A stretch of 64,000 nucleotides of DNA, taken from positions 30,745,001 through 30,809,000 of the forward strand of contig NC_080573.1 in assembly GCF_029962835.1 (NCBI RefSeq). Direction: 5' to 3'. The stretch comes from Magnolia sinica (lineage: Eukaryota; Streptophyta; Magnoliopsida; Magnoliales; Magnoliaceae). The notes under the pieces were generated by a model. It saw nothing but the letters and a program-made list of their open reading frames with translations. It did not search any database and was not told where the DNA came from. Shown here in pieces: positions 11,794 through 21,476 of the stretch; positions within the stretch are counted from its first letter, which is position 1, and every line of letters begins with the position of its first letter. The translations under genes were made by a program, and so were the position numbers.

Positions 11794-12210
11794 GTAGGTA
11801 GGCACACATTTATACACCTAATTCATCATCCAACTAACTATTGACAACATTTATAAAAATAAAAGATATTCAACCAACCTTATGTAACAACTTGCAACTT
11901 AACCTACTGGGAACCGTCATGCACCGTAATATCTTACGGCAGAGCGGGTTCTGAGGAGTTACAAGTTGAATTAATACAAAAGAATATAAATGAAGAAATA
12001 TAAATATAAATTAAGCAAGACAGTAGGTAAGCACACATTTATACACCTAATTCATCATCCAACTAACTATTGACAACATTTATAAAAATAAAAGATATCC
12101 AACCAACTTTATGTAACAACTTACAACTTAACCTACTGGGAACCGTCATACACTGTAATATCTTACAGCAGAGCGGGTTCTGAGGAGTTATAAGTTGAAT
12201 TAATACAAAT
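11794..12210. repeat. Direct duplication (period about 229 bp) upstream of TNP2
   Basis: Two near-identical copies begin GTAGGTA(G/A)GCACACATTT at 11794 and at 12023 and both contain CTACTGGGAACCGTCAT and GCAGAGCGGGTTCTGAGGAG. They differ at scattered single positions. They sit directly before the TNP2 start codon, so they probably belong to its leader or promoter. Confidence 0.75.
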
Positions 12211-12574
12211 TATACCTGATGAAGCAAGTTCTTATCTGCAGCAAGAGAAGTGAACGTCTAACAAATAAGATTATATTCCTGAAACAAAACAAGCACCATC
12301 TTTCAATTCAAGCTATATCAAAACATCACAGATATATGGTTGATTTGATTAAAATGGCATTTAGCATTCTATGGAAGCATTTAATGCACCACAGAATCCA
12401 TTACGTTGTCAAAATGCATCATTAATCTTTGAAATAAGTTGACCACTACACTAAAAAGAAAAGAATTAGGGATGATTTCTTTTTTTTAAAGAAGTTAGCA
12501 CCAAGAAAACATATTTATCTCAAAAACACCATACACAATCTAACATATTTGTACTTCATGTGTAAGAGCTTCAC
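12211..12574. other. Unassigned non-coding DNA in CACTA 1
   Basis: No gene seen. A CACTACACTAAAAAG string at 12436 resembles a CACTA end but points rightward and has no partner (see rejected items). Confidence 0.4.
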
Positions 12575-12636
12575 CTAAATGACCCAAGTCGTGCTATTGT
12601 GTATGTAGCTTGCCTAAGCAATCCAGCCGACAACCC
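12575..12636 (-). pseudogene. Isolated exon of mitochondrial dicarboxylate/tricarboxylate carrier (DTC)
   Basis: A 62-bp open segment lies on the minus strand between an ACAG acceptor (just above 12636) and a GTGAAG donor (just below 12575). It reads GLSAGLLRQATYTIARLGSF, almost the same as the FYK-GLSAGLLRQATYTTARLGSF stretch of plant 2-oxoglutarate/malate carriers (DTC), inner-membrane exchangers of the mitochondrial carrier family. No preceding exon (PX[D/E]XX[K/R] signature) and no following exon (LTNKA...) is recognisable in the surrounding 2 kb. Because it lies between the TNP2 promoter region and the element's terminus, I read it as another captured exon. The open reading frame and splice sites are intact. 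Confidence 0.78.
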
Positions 12637-12641
12637 CTGTA

Positions 12642-13830
12642 AAAAATAAAAAATAAAAAAGAAATAAGAAATAAGAAAACCACTACATCTTAGACACCTT
12701 AAAACAAAAGGCCTCAAACAAAAATAGGATGTAATACTCTTGGAGGAAGGGTTCTCTCCCTTAGCATGAATTTCTTGAATGAACTTGTTTTTCGGTAATA
12801 TAAATGTACATGTCATGATTGAAATAAGATTTGATGCCAAAAAGTCCCTCTATGATTTAAGAACCATGCATTTAAATGAGGTCCATTGATATTTTTCCCT
12901 TTTACCATCCTACCCAGTGAGAAAGTTTGGATGAATCCCTCTAGCAAAGCATTTCCCTTTTAGTTTCAACCAATGCACATGGACTTTAATGAAGGAAAAT
13001 AGAAAGGGCAAACTAGCCTTTTATAAGATCACATGTTGTTGGTACAATGATTTGAAAACCTCTACCGTGGAAAAGACCCCAAGGGACCCAAGTCAGCCTT
13101 CCAAAAGGAAGTAAAATTTTAAATACCAACTGGGGAAAACTGGTTTATCCAAACCTGTTTGGGTAGAGAGAATTCAAAATATGGATGTTGAAAACCCCTA
13201 TGAAATCTTCAAGAAATAGAAAATTGCAAAATCTATCAATAATTTCATTGTTTGGTTGTTTTCTATGAAAGTGTCAAAAGGTCAACTCAAATTATATAAC
13301 AAGTGAAAATTTACATTTAACAGTTTCCAATACTAATTCCATTGTTTGGTTGTTTTGTATGGAAATGTTAAAAGATCAACTCAAATTGTCCACTTAACAA
13401 ATCATCCAAGTCTTATTATTGACGAATGTTAAATGGAAATAATCAAATACATGTGTACCATATACCAGAAAAAAGGAGAGCTGTCTGTGTTAACATGTGA
13501 ACAGATATTAGGAAAACCTTGTTACAATTTCCAAGTATCAAACAAAACCATGATGTCGAAGAATAATTATAACCCCTAAAGGTTTTTGTGTACCATATTT
13601 GCATTTTCCTTTCTTGATTTACCTTTTTTCCTTTTTGTAACTCAATATGGGTTCTTATTTGAACCCAAAGAAAAAATAGCGGCTTGGTCGTCCAAGTTGC
13701 CCTTTCTTTAACACTGGAAAATTATATTTCTAGAAGTTTTGTTAGCAGAATTTTTTTTTGCCAAGAAAAGAGTCAAACTCTACTAATATGTTGAAGAGAA
13801 AGGATAATTCGTTAAACACATCAGGAGAAT
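12642..13830. other. Unassigned non-coding DNA in CACTA 1
   Basis: No gene recognised. Two related pieces, CATTGTTTGGTTGTTTTCTATGA at about 13247 and CATTGTTTGGTTGTTTTGTATGG at about 13342, each followed by CAACTCAAATT, show a local duplication of about 95 bp. Confidence 0.4.
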
Positions 13831-14276
13831 GATTGAGAACCATCAACTGATTGTAGAAGGTGATTCAAGGAGTGCAATTTCCTTGGCATGAAAGAAAAAA
13901 GAAGAACAGCCAAAGCAGATTAGAGAATTGTTAGCTTAGGTAAGCACCAAATTTAACCTCATTCCCTGGGAGGCTAATGATCAGGCAAATAGGGTAGCAA
14001 AATAAGGTGCATCTCAACTATGTTCATCTAGGCATTCTTCTCCATTTACTTGATTGAGAACCATCAACTGATTGTAGAAGGTGATTCAAGGAGTGCAATT
14101 TCCTTGGCATGAAAGAAAAAAGAAGAACAGCCAAAGCAGATTAGAGAATTGTTAGCTTAGGTAAGCACCAAATTTAACCTCATTCCCTGGGAGGCTAATG
14201 ATCAGGCAAATAGGGTAGCAAAATAAGGTGCATCTCAACTATGTTCATCTAGGCATTCTTCTCCATTTACTTGATG
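13831..14276 (+). repeat. Perfect-looking 221-bp tandem duplication of an RNase H-like (LINE) fragment
   Basis: Copy 1 starts at 13831 (GATTGAGAACCATC) and copy 2 at 14052; by eye they are identical over the whole unit. The plus strand encodes pieces typical of the plant RNase H-like domain (RVT_3) of LINEs: LIVEGDSRSAISLA, then IRELLA, then FNLIPWEANDQANRVAK. Stop codons interrupt it (TGA after the ISLA motif, TAG before VSTKFN, TAA after RVAK), and the duplication includes the same stops in both copies, so the duplication is younger than the decay. Confidence 0.8.
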
Positions 14277-14335
14277 GATGTTGTATGATATTTTTCTTCT
14301 TTTTCTTTAAATAAAATTCATGCTAACCATAGAAA

Positions 14336-14535
14336 AGAATGGATCATGCATGTGTATAGATGTGTGTATGTGTGTATGCATGGATGAATGGATCATGCAT
14401 GTGTATACATATGTATGTGTCATTGTATGCATGCATGCATGCATGAATGATTGTATGGATGGATGGATTGATCATGAATGTGTGTTTGTATCTATGCATG
14501 TGCATGCATTGTTGGATGTATGGATGGATCCGCCA
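14336..14535. repeat. Low-complexity (ATGTGTATG/GGATGGATG) tract
   Basis: A degenerate microsatellite of TGTATG, TGCATG and GGATGGAT units. It generates long but meaningless ORFs on both strands. Confidence 0.8.
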
Positions 14536-16036
14536 ATTTTCCCATGTTTCCCCAATGTTTCCTCGAATCAAAGACGCATGCTTTTACTCCCCCCATTAAA
14601 GGGAAATTTATCATTTGATCCCTAAATATACAAATTTACTTATTTTTTGCTATTATTCGACTCTTAAATATGCAAATGTGTATGTTAGCATCTCCTAAAC
14701 TATCATTGAAAAATTCCACCATTTTTTCCATGTTTCCTTGATGTTTCCCTAAGTCAATATGACATTTGAAAATCTACATTTAATGGTTTCTTTTTTTCTT
14801 TTTTCGCTTGTGTGTGGAATTTTACTCATTTTTTTAAAAAAAGAAAATCTAGGAAACAACAGTGATGACCCCCCCTTTTTTGGTTTCCCAAACAGGGAAA
14901 CTGTCATATCAGGGGAAATCATTTTCTTTTCCATGGTTGTCCACCTTCCTACACAAATGCCATGCTCTGGCTAATGGCTATGTTGTTGCCTACTCAAAAA
15001 AATAAAAATAAAAATAAATTTACACATATTCTAAAAAAGATGAACAGTCAAGATTCAGAATCTTTTATATGCCTACCATGTGTGTGGTGATTAAAGGTTG
15101 AATAACTAATTCCGTATTCGGCGTTTAACATCTAATACATCCTCATACTGTAGCAATCTAATCCCAAAGGAAAAGACACATGGTTGAAACAACATTAAGA
15201 TTACAACATTTCTGAAGTGGCAGGCTGAGTGTTGCAAAACTGTTTCAAGTTTTCAGATTGTAAGAGTGCTAAAATGTGGTCCCTAGTTCATTGATCCCAA
15301 TAGTCGAAATCAGGGGCTGCACTATGGATGTCCCATTCAGCAAATCTCCCAGATTGGAGAAATCCCAACCCTTGTAGTAGTTGCCAACAAATAGGCAGTC
15401 AAGAAAGAATTACTACTATCCTTCACATTCAACCACAAAAAGGGCCAAATAACATAGTTCTAGGATCTCCCAATCTGTACGGATTTTTATCCCATGGGCC
15501 ATCCATGGTGAGGCCTGCATATTTTCCTCATTTAACAAACCTCACAGCTATATTTAGCTAATGATAGCAAACTTGGCTGCATACTAGTGAATTACAGCAT
15601 CGGCGCCGGAATCTATTCACAGAATGCAAATATACCAAATGCTGGACACAGCAATAAGTGATGACAGAACGTAACCAGCTCAATGAAATGTCACGATCTT
15701 AAGCTCCTATGCTTGCCTGCTACTGAATTGATTCTTTGTGCAAATTCTTTGAGGGATCCAATGCCAACAAAATACTGACTTCACTAGTTGCAACCACATC
15801 TACAGAGAGACCCAATTTCCCAAAGATGGAAAAGCCCATGTTCCATCAAATCAAAAGTAAAGTAAACAATGGTGCAAAAAGGTGAGGTCACAGAGTTTTG
15901 GTTATTCACATAGAAGCTCTGGCCTCTGGGTAAACAAGTTGAGAGAGATTCTGAAGGTTTTAGCAATTTAAATTGCTTTGTACATGGCACCAAAAGTCTA
16001 GCAACACTATCCAGGAGCACAAGTGAAGTCACTTAC
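14536..16036. other. Unassigned non-coding DNA in CACTA 1
   Basis: No gene recognised. The sequence around 15301-15560 (GGCTGCACTATGGATGTCCC, CCCATGGGCCATCCATGGTG) has MITE-like character. Sequence at 15640-16030 immediately downstream of the SelO-like exon may be retained intron. Confidence 0.35.
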
Positions 16037-16126
16037 TCTTTCAGATCCAAATCAAGCAACTCAGCAACTGGTTCTGACCGTGCCACTAGTTCAGGGTTCA
16101 CCAGTTTAGCAGAAGGCAAGATTCAC
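16037..16126 (-). pseudogene. Isolated exon of a SelO (protein adenylyltransferase)-like gene
   Basis: The minus strand contains LPSAKLVNPELVARSEPVAE followed by LLDLDLKE and a GTAAGT donor just below 16037. It matches the N-terminal region of plant/bacterial SelO (YdiU) proteins, where a (T/A)xVxPSAxVxNPxLVAxSE(S/P)VAxLLxLDPKE stretch precedes the pseudokinase core; SelO is a mitochondrial/plastid AMPylator. A TTTGCAG acceptor lies just above 16126, but a TGA falls in frame between the acceptor and the homologous part, so the exon is damaged or the true boundary differs. No other SelO exon is seen. Same orientation as the other host exons and the TNP genes. Confidence 0.62.
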
Positions 16127-16229
16127 CTGCAAACCAAAATAAAATAACACCAACACATCAGTCAGGTTTCTCAAGTCAGGTCATTGAGGATAAATATTCC
16201 TAGCCGCAGATTGGCATATGCATAACTAT

Positions 16230-16585
16230 CCCACCCATGCCTACAACAGCACCTACATGTAGTTCCACGCTATTCATCATGCCGGCCCCATGATGAATGT
16301 TTAGTAGCTCATATTTTTGCCTGCTGATCATCAAGCAGCATGTGTACAAGACAGTGGACGGTTAAAAGGGGCCAACTAACAGCCTGTTTTCGATGTATAT
16401 GTGCACCACCCAATTTCAAGTCGACCATCAGGTGGATCCCACAAGATATGATGCCCTCACCCAAATTCAAGGCTACTAAATTGATCATGTGGGCCACAGT
16501 TTATGAAACAAATGGAAAGTCACAGGGAAAAAAAAAACTTGGCAAGTTTTTCTACGCTGTCTGCTACTTTCTAACATTCTGGCCC
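16230..16585. repeat. MITE-like non-coding insertion
   Basis: Sequence with GGTGGATCCCACA, GTGGACGG and CATGTGGGCC signatures common to the short non-coding repeats of this genome. Boundaries unclear. Confidence 0.35.
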
Positions 16586-16850
16586 ACATGACAGTTTTTT
16601 TCTTTTTTTGAAAGGTGACGATTTTATTAGACAACAGCCAAAAGGCAACAAAAAACAAAAAACAAAAGCAACTGAAAAGAGAAAAGACTACACTAAGCTA
16701 GAAATACAGCCAACAAGCTCAAACACAAGCCCTCCATGTCAGGAAGCCCACTTCCTGATGAAATTAGAAACCTATCAAAGAAGTCCATGGGTGAAAAGCA
16801 AAAACCTACCGGGGAATCGCATCAGTCCGTGAATCTCCCAGCAACTCCCG
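16586..16850 (-). mobile_element. 3' end of a non-LTR retrotransposon (LINE/SINE-type tail)
   Basis: Read on the minus strand, the segment ends ...GGCTGTTGTCTAATAAAATC GTCACCTTTC followed by an A-rich tail (TTTTTTTCTTTTTTT on the plus strand at 16590-16606). This 3'-UTR style with AATAAA and poly(A) is typical of plant LINEs and their dependents. No reverse-transcriptase motif is present; it is a 5'-truncated copy. Confidence 0.6.
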
Positions 16851-16936
16851 CATGGATCCCAGTTTAGATCTTCAATCTTTGATCTAACGCTTCCATTGCT
16901 GAGATTCGGATCACATTTAGAAGATAGAAACGCAAG

Positions 16937-17150
16937 CAGCTCTAAGAGGGACCCGCTTGATGAAAATGGCAAAAAGAGACCTCTGAGAGGGACCCGCTCG
17001 ATGAAAATGGCAAAAAGAGAGCTCTGAGAGGGACCCGCTCAATGAAAGCTCGATGAAAATGGCAAAAAGAGAGCTCTGAGAGGGACCCGCTCGATGAAAT
17101 GGGAAAAAAGAGAGCTCTGAGAGGGACCCGCTCGATGAAAATGGCGAAAG
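16937..17150. repeat. 41-bp minisatellite, about five copies
   Basis: The unit GCTCTGAGAGGGACCCGCTC-GATGAAAATGGCAAAAAGAGA repeats about five times with a few substitutions; one unit has a small internal duplication (CTCAATGAAAGCTCGATGAAA). The array lies about 600 bp inside the CACTA terminus, where CACTA elements often have tandem repeats. The repetitive minus-strand ORF over it is a by-product. Confidence 0.82.
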
Positions 17151-17469
17151 AGCAGATGAGCGCTCGTTATTTCGGAATTCCTCTTCTAAATCGGATAAAT
17201 AGTTCAAATCCGATATTCTGTGCGTCTACCACTGTTTATAACAAAACGCCTATTAATAGTCGTACATGCAAGAGGGACCATTTTCTGCATGCCTAAAATT
17301 ATATTACATAACAAATTATAAATATTAATCACTTACAACCAAACGGATTATTTGAATGGTCTGGATAACTCTATATAATTACCATTATTTTTATAAAGGA
17401 ATCACCACTATTTTAAATTCTGCTTAAAACTCACAGTTTTTACAGAAAGCAAAAAACGGTAAACATACC

Positions 17470-17644
17470 TTTGGAAAGGGGAGGGATCTATGGGCCCCAC
17501 CATGATGGATATACTTCATCCACGCCGTCCATATATTTCACAACATCATTTTGGGCTACGCCACCAAAAATGAGAATTAAAAAAGTCTCACGGCGACCAC
17601 AAAATGGGAAAACGGTAGACGGTTGGACGTCCACCATCCAAAAT
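17470..17644. repeat. Foldback-family MITE fragment
   Basis: GGGCCCCACCATGATGGATA, CCACGCCGTCCATATATTTC and the following ATCATTTTGGG match one arm and inner part of the foldback MITE family; the other arm is missing, cut at the CACTA subterminal sequence. Confidence 0.55.
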
Positions 17645-17768
17645 TGAAGTTTCCTCGACGGATTATCGATTTTCACCGACGGCTAAAATCCGTCGGTGAT
17701 ACCGACGGATATTAGCCGTAGCTAAAACCCCCCAAAGTCCGTCGGCTTTGCCCGTTTTTTTGGTAGTG
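17645..17768. repeat. Right terminal region of CACTA element 1
   Basis: Short CCGACGG / CCGTCGG repeats in both orientations (at least five between 17650 and 17745) precede the terminal CCGTTTTTTTGGTAGTG. Read from outside in, the end is CACTACCAAAAAAACGGG, a CACTA inverted-repeat start. LTR homology starts at the very next base. Confidence 0.78.
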
Positions 17769-20700
17769 CATGATGGGGTCATTCTCCATGGATGCCATCA
17801 TGATGTATTTAATGATCCACTCCATCTTAAGGTCATCTAGACCCTAAGGATCATGTTGGGATGGCATCCCAACCATCCATAGCAATTATAGATCATGCAT
17901 ATAGTGATTTTATATTGCATGTACAATCAATGTAGTTGTATGGGTATGATTCACTCTTGGGAGGGCCCACTAGTGGCGGGGCCCTACCCCCATGGCCGGA
18001 TTACTCTCTTTCTTTCTTCTCTTTTCTCTGACGTATGGATTATAATGTGTGTGTGGCCCATTTATAGTGGGCCTTGGATGTCCCAAAATAAATAAAAATA
18101 AAAATCCAGCAAGGTGGGATGCTCTTACCACCTAACTCCATGATCATTGGACACCTTAATCAATGCATGCAAGTGTCCTAGTCCTAGTATGTGATCTGGA
18201 CTTATGTGGGGCCCACTAAGGAAGGCCACACACCCTTTTTATGATTGAGATTATTGAGATATAGGCTGATGTGTCCAGCCATGTATTGTTGTCCAAAAAC
18301 CTGGACTATTGCATGGACTGTCATGTTCAATCTTTGGCATGGATTTTTGGATCATGATTGCCATTATTTTCTTTATACTTATGGGGTGTAATGAGAAGGT
18401 CTGGACCCCACCGTGAGGTGTGATGGTTCATACCTCAGATGGCCCATGAAATGGTACCCAAAAAGGAGGCCCATAGGAGTGGGTGGTCCACTTTGTTGGG
18501 TTGTCCAACCCACATGTATGGAGGGAAAACATACACTTCAGCTTGGTTTCTCTAAGGGATGGGCTACTTTTATGGACCACACCTTACTTTATTTTATAAA
18601 TAAAATACTAAACCTCCATTTTCCCCCTCTTGGATGAAGGTTGGGCCCACCTTATTGGGTAAACAATGCATGGACAGCAACATCTCTTCCTGGACAGATT
18701 GAAATTCCTAATTTAATTAAAATATTTATGAGTATCCAAAAATCATAAAATTTTGCAGAGAGGTGGTTCACTCATGGTAAGACCCACCTACAAAATTTTG
18801 GGGCCAATGGACACTTGTACATACCATGGTGGTGGCTGGACCGGCCCATTACAATATGGTGTCCAGATCAGTCTGATTTTTTGGACAGTCTATTTTATTT
18901 AAATAAATTAAAATATTTTTAAGTGTTTAAAAATTTTGAAATTTTGTGAGGGTGTGACCCACCTATATAAGTGTCACTCTGCAAAATTTTAGACCCAACG
19001 GACAATCGAGCTGACTTTGGTGCGGCCTGTAAATTTGGGTCAGTTTAGGCCAAATAGCCAGGCCCATATGGGACGCCCCTTGTGGGCTACCTGCTGGACT
19101 TTGGTCTAGCAGTGTGGCCCACCTACTCCCTTCTGTAGTATGATGTAACCCTATGTGGTGGGGCCCTCTGACTTGATAGTTGGACCACTTGGGCTGATGT
19201 TCTAATCAAATGAAACAATTACTAGACTCCAATAAGCGCATAAACCTATTGGGTTAAAAAATCCAGCAACTTGTTATAATTATGATTGGCCTTTGGGCTG
19301 AAATTTTGAGGAGTGGGGCCCACCACATTGTGAAGATCTTAGAGAGAATAATTTATACCTTTGGTTCCTTAAATGTTGGGCTTGATAAATGCACTTTTGA
19401 GGCCCACCACAGTTGAATTTAATCGGGTCCATGAATGTAGTTGGTTGTTGAACTCTTTAGGCCCAATTGGGCTAGAACTTTCCAGATAGGCCCATTGAAC
19501 TCTTGGGCCATTTTTACCATACTATTGTGTTGGGTTAGTGGGCCAGATTACACAAGTAGATGGGCCCTTGGTTGCCCACCAAATCAACTTTAATACTTGG
19601 GCCGGGTTGTAGGCCCAACTTACTTGACTTAGAGCATGACATTTGCCCATGTGGTTTGAGCAATGGGCTGCCCACTAGGCCACTACAATATATGGGATTA
19701 GTGGCCTTTATGTTAGGCCCTAACCTTTCCCCTATGGGCCCATAGCGGTATATATGGGTTGGGCTATGTGTGTTTCCCTTGGACCCATGTTGTAGATAGG
19801 CCTTGGGCCGCCTTTCTGAAGCCCAACATGAGTATTTGTGATATGATTATGGCTGCCCGTTTCTTATTTCTGATGTTGCGTGGGCCTTGGGCCTTGATCC
19901 ATGATCAATTAGAGATGGGCTAACTCTTGGGGACCAATTATGGTTGGATGTCTACATTGGTGGCTCTAAGGTAGGCCCATGGGCTTCTATAGGTGGTTAA
20001 AGGCCCACCATAGACCCTTACTAGGCCCATTTCATCTATTTAGGCCTATACCATTAGTCTCGTGGTCCTTAGTCTAGGTCCTTAGTCTCGTGGGCTACCC
20101 CAGGTCTATGGGCCCCCACTAGAGGTTGTATTCCTTATGAGGAATTGGTTAAGTACCTAGACCCTTCATAGTTAGGTAGAGAGTTCATCTTCACCTCATC
20201 GGCACCCCTATTCATCTTCATAGGCCACTCCCATACGCATCATATGCATGCTTGGTTGAGGTATGATTGGCCATGACTGTGTCATTGTGTAGGACATGTT
20301 GTTATCTTCCCAAGAGATGGATGCTTAGAATTGATGCATGGGTGATTGTGTGATTCATGCATCTGGCATTGCATAGCTTGTGGATATCCGCTCTTACTTC
20401 ATCAGGGCCTTACCTCCATAGGGGTATTTGTGGATGGTCGTATGTCTGGACACCGAAAATATTAGTTAAGCATACCGGGTGCATAGGATGCCCATGGGTG
20501 AAATTTTTAAAACTTTCATGGTACCAAGGATCTGCTCCAACGCCGTGACCGGGTGGAATACATGAGCGCACGAGGGCCTTATACCGTTAGGCCGCGACTC
20601 CCACTGTCGTGTAGTCGGTTGGATAGGGGTGTGGCCTTACCTGCCTGGTGTGAGGAGGCATTGCTAGGCTGAGTCTGACCAGCTCGTAAATGGGTCCGCT

Positions 20701-21476
20701 ACCTTCAGGCCTTGTTGGTGATTGGTTGTCCACAGGCGGGTAGTGAGGTCTCTTACGCTCGTTTGACTGTGCGGGGTCTGCAGAGCTGCAGTCATTCAGC
20801 AGTGTAATGGACCCCGGTGATTTCCTTATGATTGAAAATGTACTTGACTTATGGTTTGGATATGAGCACTAACATTACTTGCATCGCATTAGCATTGGCT
20901 GTACAAGCCCCCCTTTATACATTGCCTTGGTATGGCACCCATTACTTATTGCATCGCATTCATGGTAAGCCTTGGTAAGACTAGTGATATGTTCATTGAT
21001 CATGCTTCTCTCCTTATACCTCCTACTATTCTTCTGTGCACTATTGTTACACACTTACACCACCCTCTAAGCTTTTATAAGCTTATGCACGATTGATGGG
21101 TGTAGGAGACTCTAGGTAGGCACCGTAGCAGCAGAGCGTGGGTTAGAGTTGAGCAGTGAGGACTCTAGTGTTGCTGATTTCTCTCTCTTTTCCTTTTATT
21201 CTCATGTATGTCCTTTTGGACCTTTTGGATGATTGTAAAAGTTCAAATTTTTAGTGAGTTTTGTGATGTGTGCCTTTGTTATTCTCAGATGTACTTACTG
21301 TGATCTTAGGTATGCTCGCATTGGAAGTGATCATACTATTATGAAAATCCTCCTTGTAGGATTCCAGGATCGGAACCTACCTTAAGAGCCGGGAATGGGG
21401 TACTACGGAGGCTGTTGCGGCCAGAACCGGCCATCGGGTTCCTTGTGAGTCCAGTTACCGAGTCTGGGGTGTGACA
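17769..21476. mobile_element. LTR unit A: right-hand ~3.7 kb of a ~4-4.5 kb LTR, non-coding fossil
   Basis: Collinear with LTR units B (34571-38470) and C (45481-51964). Shared landmarks are CATGATGGGGTCATTCTCCATGG at the left, GGGCCCAC-rich middle sequence, a CACCCTCTAAGCTTTTATAAGC stretch near 21061-21085, and the end CCGAGTCTGGGGTGTGACA. The left ~0.9 kb is absent because CACTA 1 interrupts it. On the right it joins Ty3/gypsy internal sequence. No coding capacity; no internal domains or primer-binding site seen, so it reads as a solo LTR of a long-LTR element, probably Ty3/gypsy. A TATAAAAG on the minus strand at about 21073-21080 hints that transcription ran leftward. Confidence 0.68.

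Larger units (their letters stand above)
4460..17768 (-). mobile_element. CACTA (En/Spm) element 1: TNP genes, gene fragments and right terminus
   Basis: A CACTA-superfamily DNA transposon is identified by a TNP2 gene (8181-11781) and a TNP1-like/Transposase_24 gene (5621-7993), both on the minus strand, and by a terminus at 17645-17768. In that terminus short CCGACGG/CCGTCGG subterminal repeats precede the end sequence TTTTTTTGGTAGTG. Immediately right, at 17769, homology to a ~4-kb LTR family begins exactly with CATGATGGGG, a stretch uninterrupted in sister copies (about 35402 and 46377). The 3-bp target should therefore be CAT. No matching left end (CAT then CACTAC...) or left part of that LTR is visible in the window, so the element probably continues beyond position 1; the start given here is nominal. 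Exons of unrelated host genes lie inside it. It also holds later insertions (MITEs, a LINE tail). Confidence 0.7.

Noticed and set aside
12436-12460. CACTACACTAAAAAGAAAAG resembling a CACTA left terminus
   Set aside because: On the plus strand this would start an element extending right, but no matching right end (the end at 17768 has different inner sequence, CCCGTTTTTTTGGTAGTG), no subterminal repeats and no consistent 3-bp target (GAC versus CAT).
12575-12840. Longer minus-strand ORF containing the DTC exon
   Set aside because: Only the 62-bp part between the splice sites matches a carrier; the upstream portion is a T-rich intron-like sequence read by chance.
14320-14625. Long ORFs on both strands over ATGTGTATG repeats
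   Set aside because: Low-complexity translation (Met/Cys/His-rich) without any conserved feature.
16917-17207. 96-codon minus-strand ORF with SSGSLSELSF repeats
   Set aside because: It is produced by the 41-bp minisatellite; the 41-bp period is not a multiple of three, so the peptide repeat depends on indels, and no start or codon evidence supports a gene.
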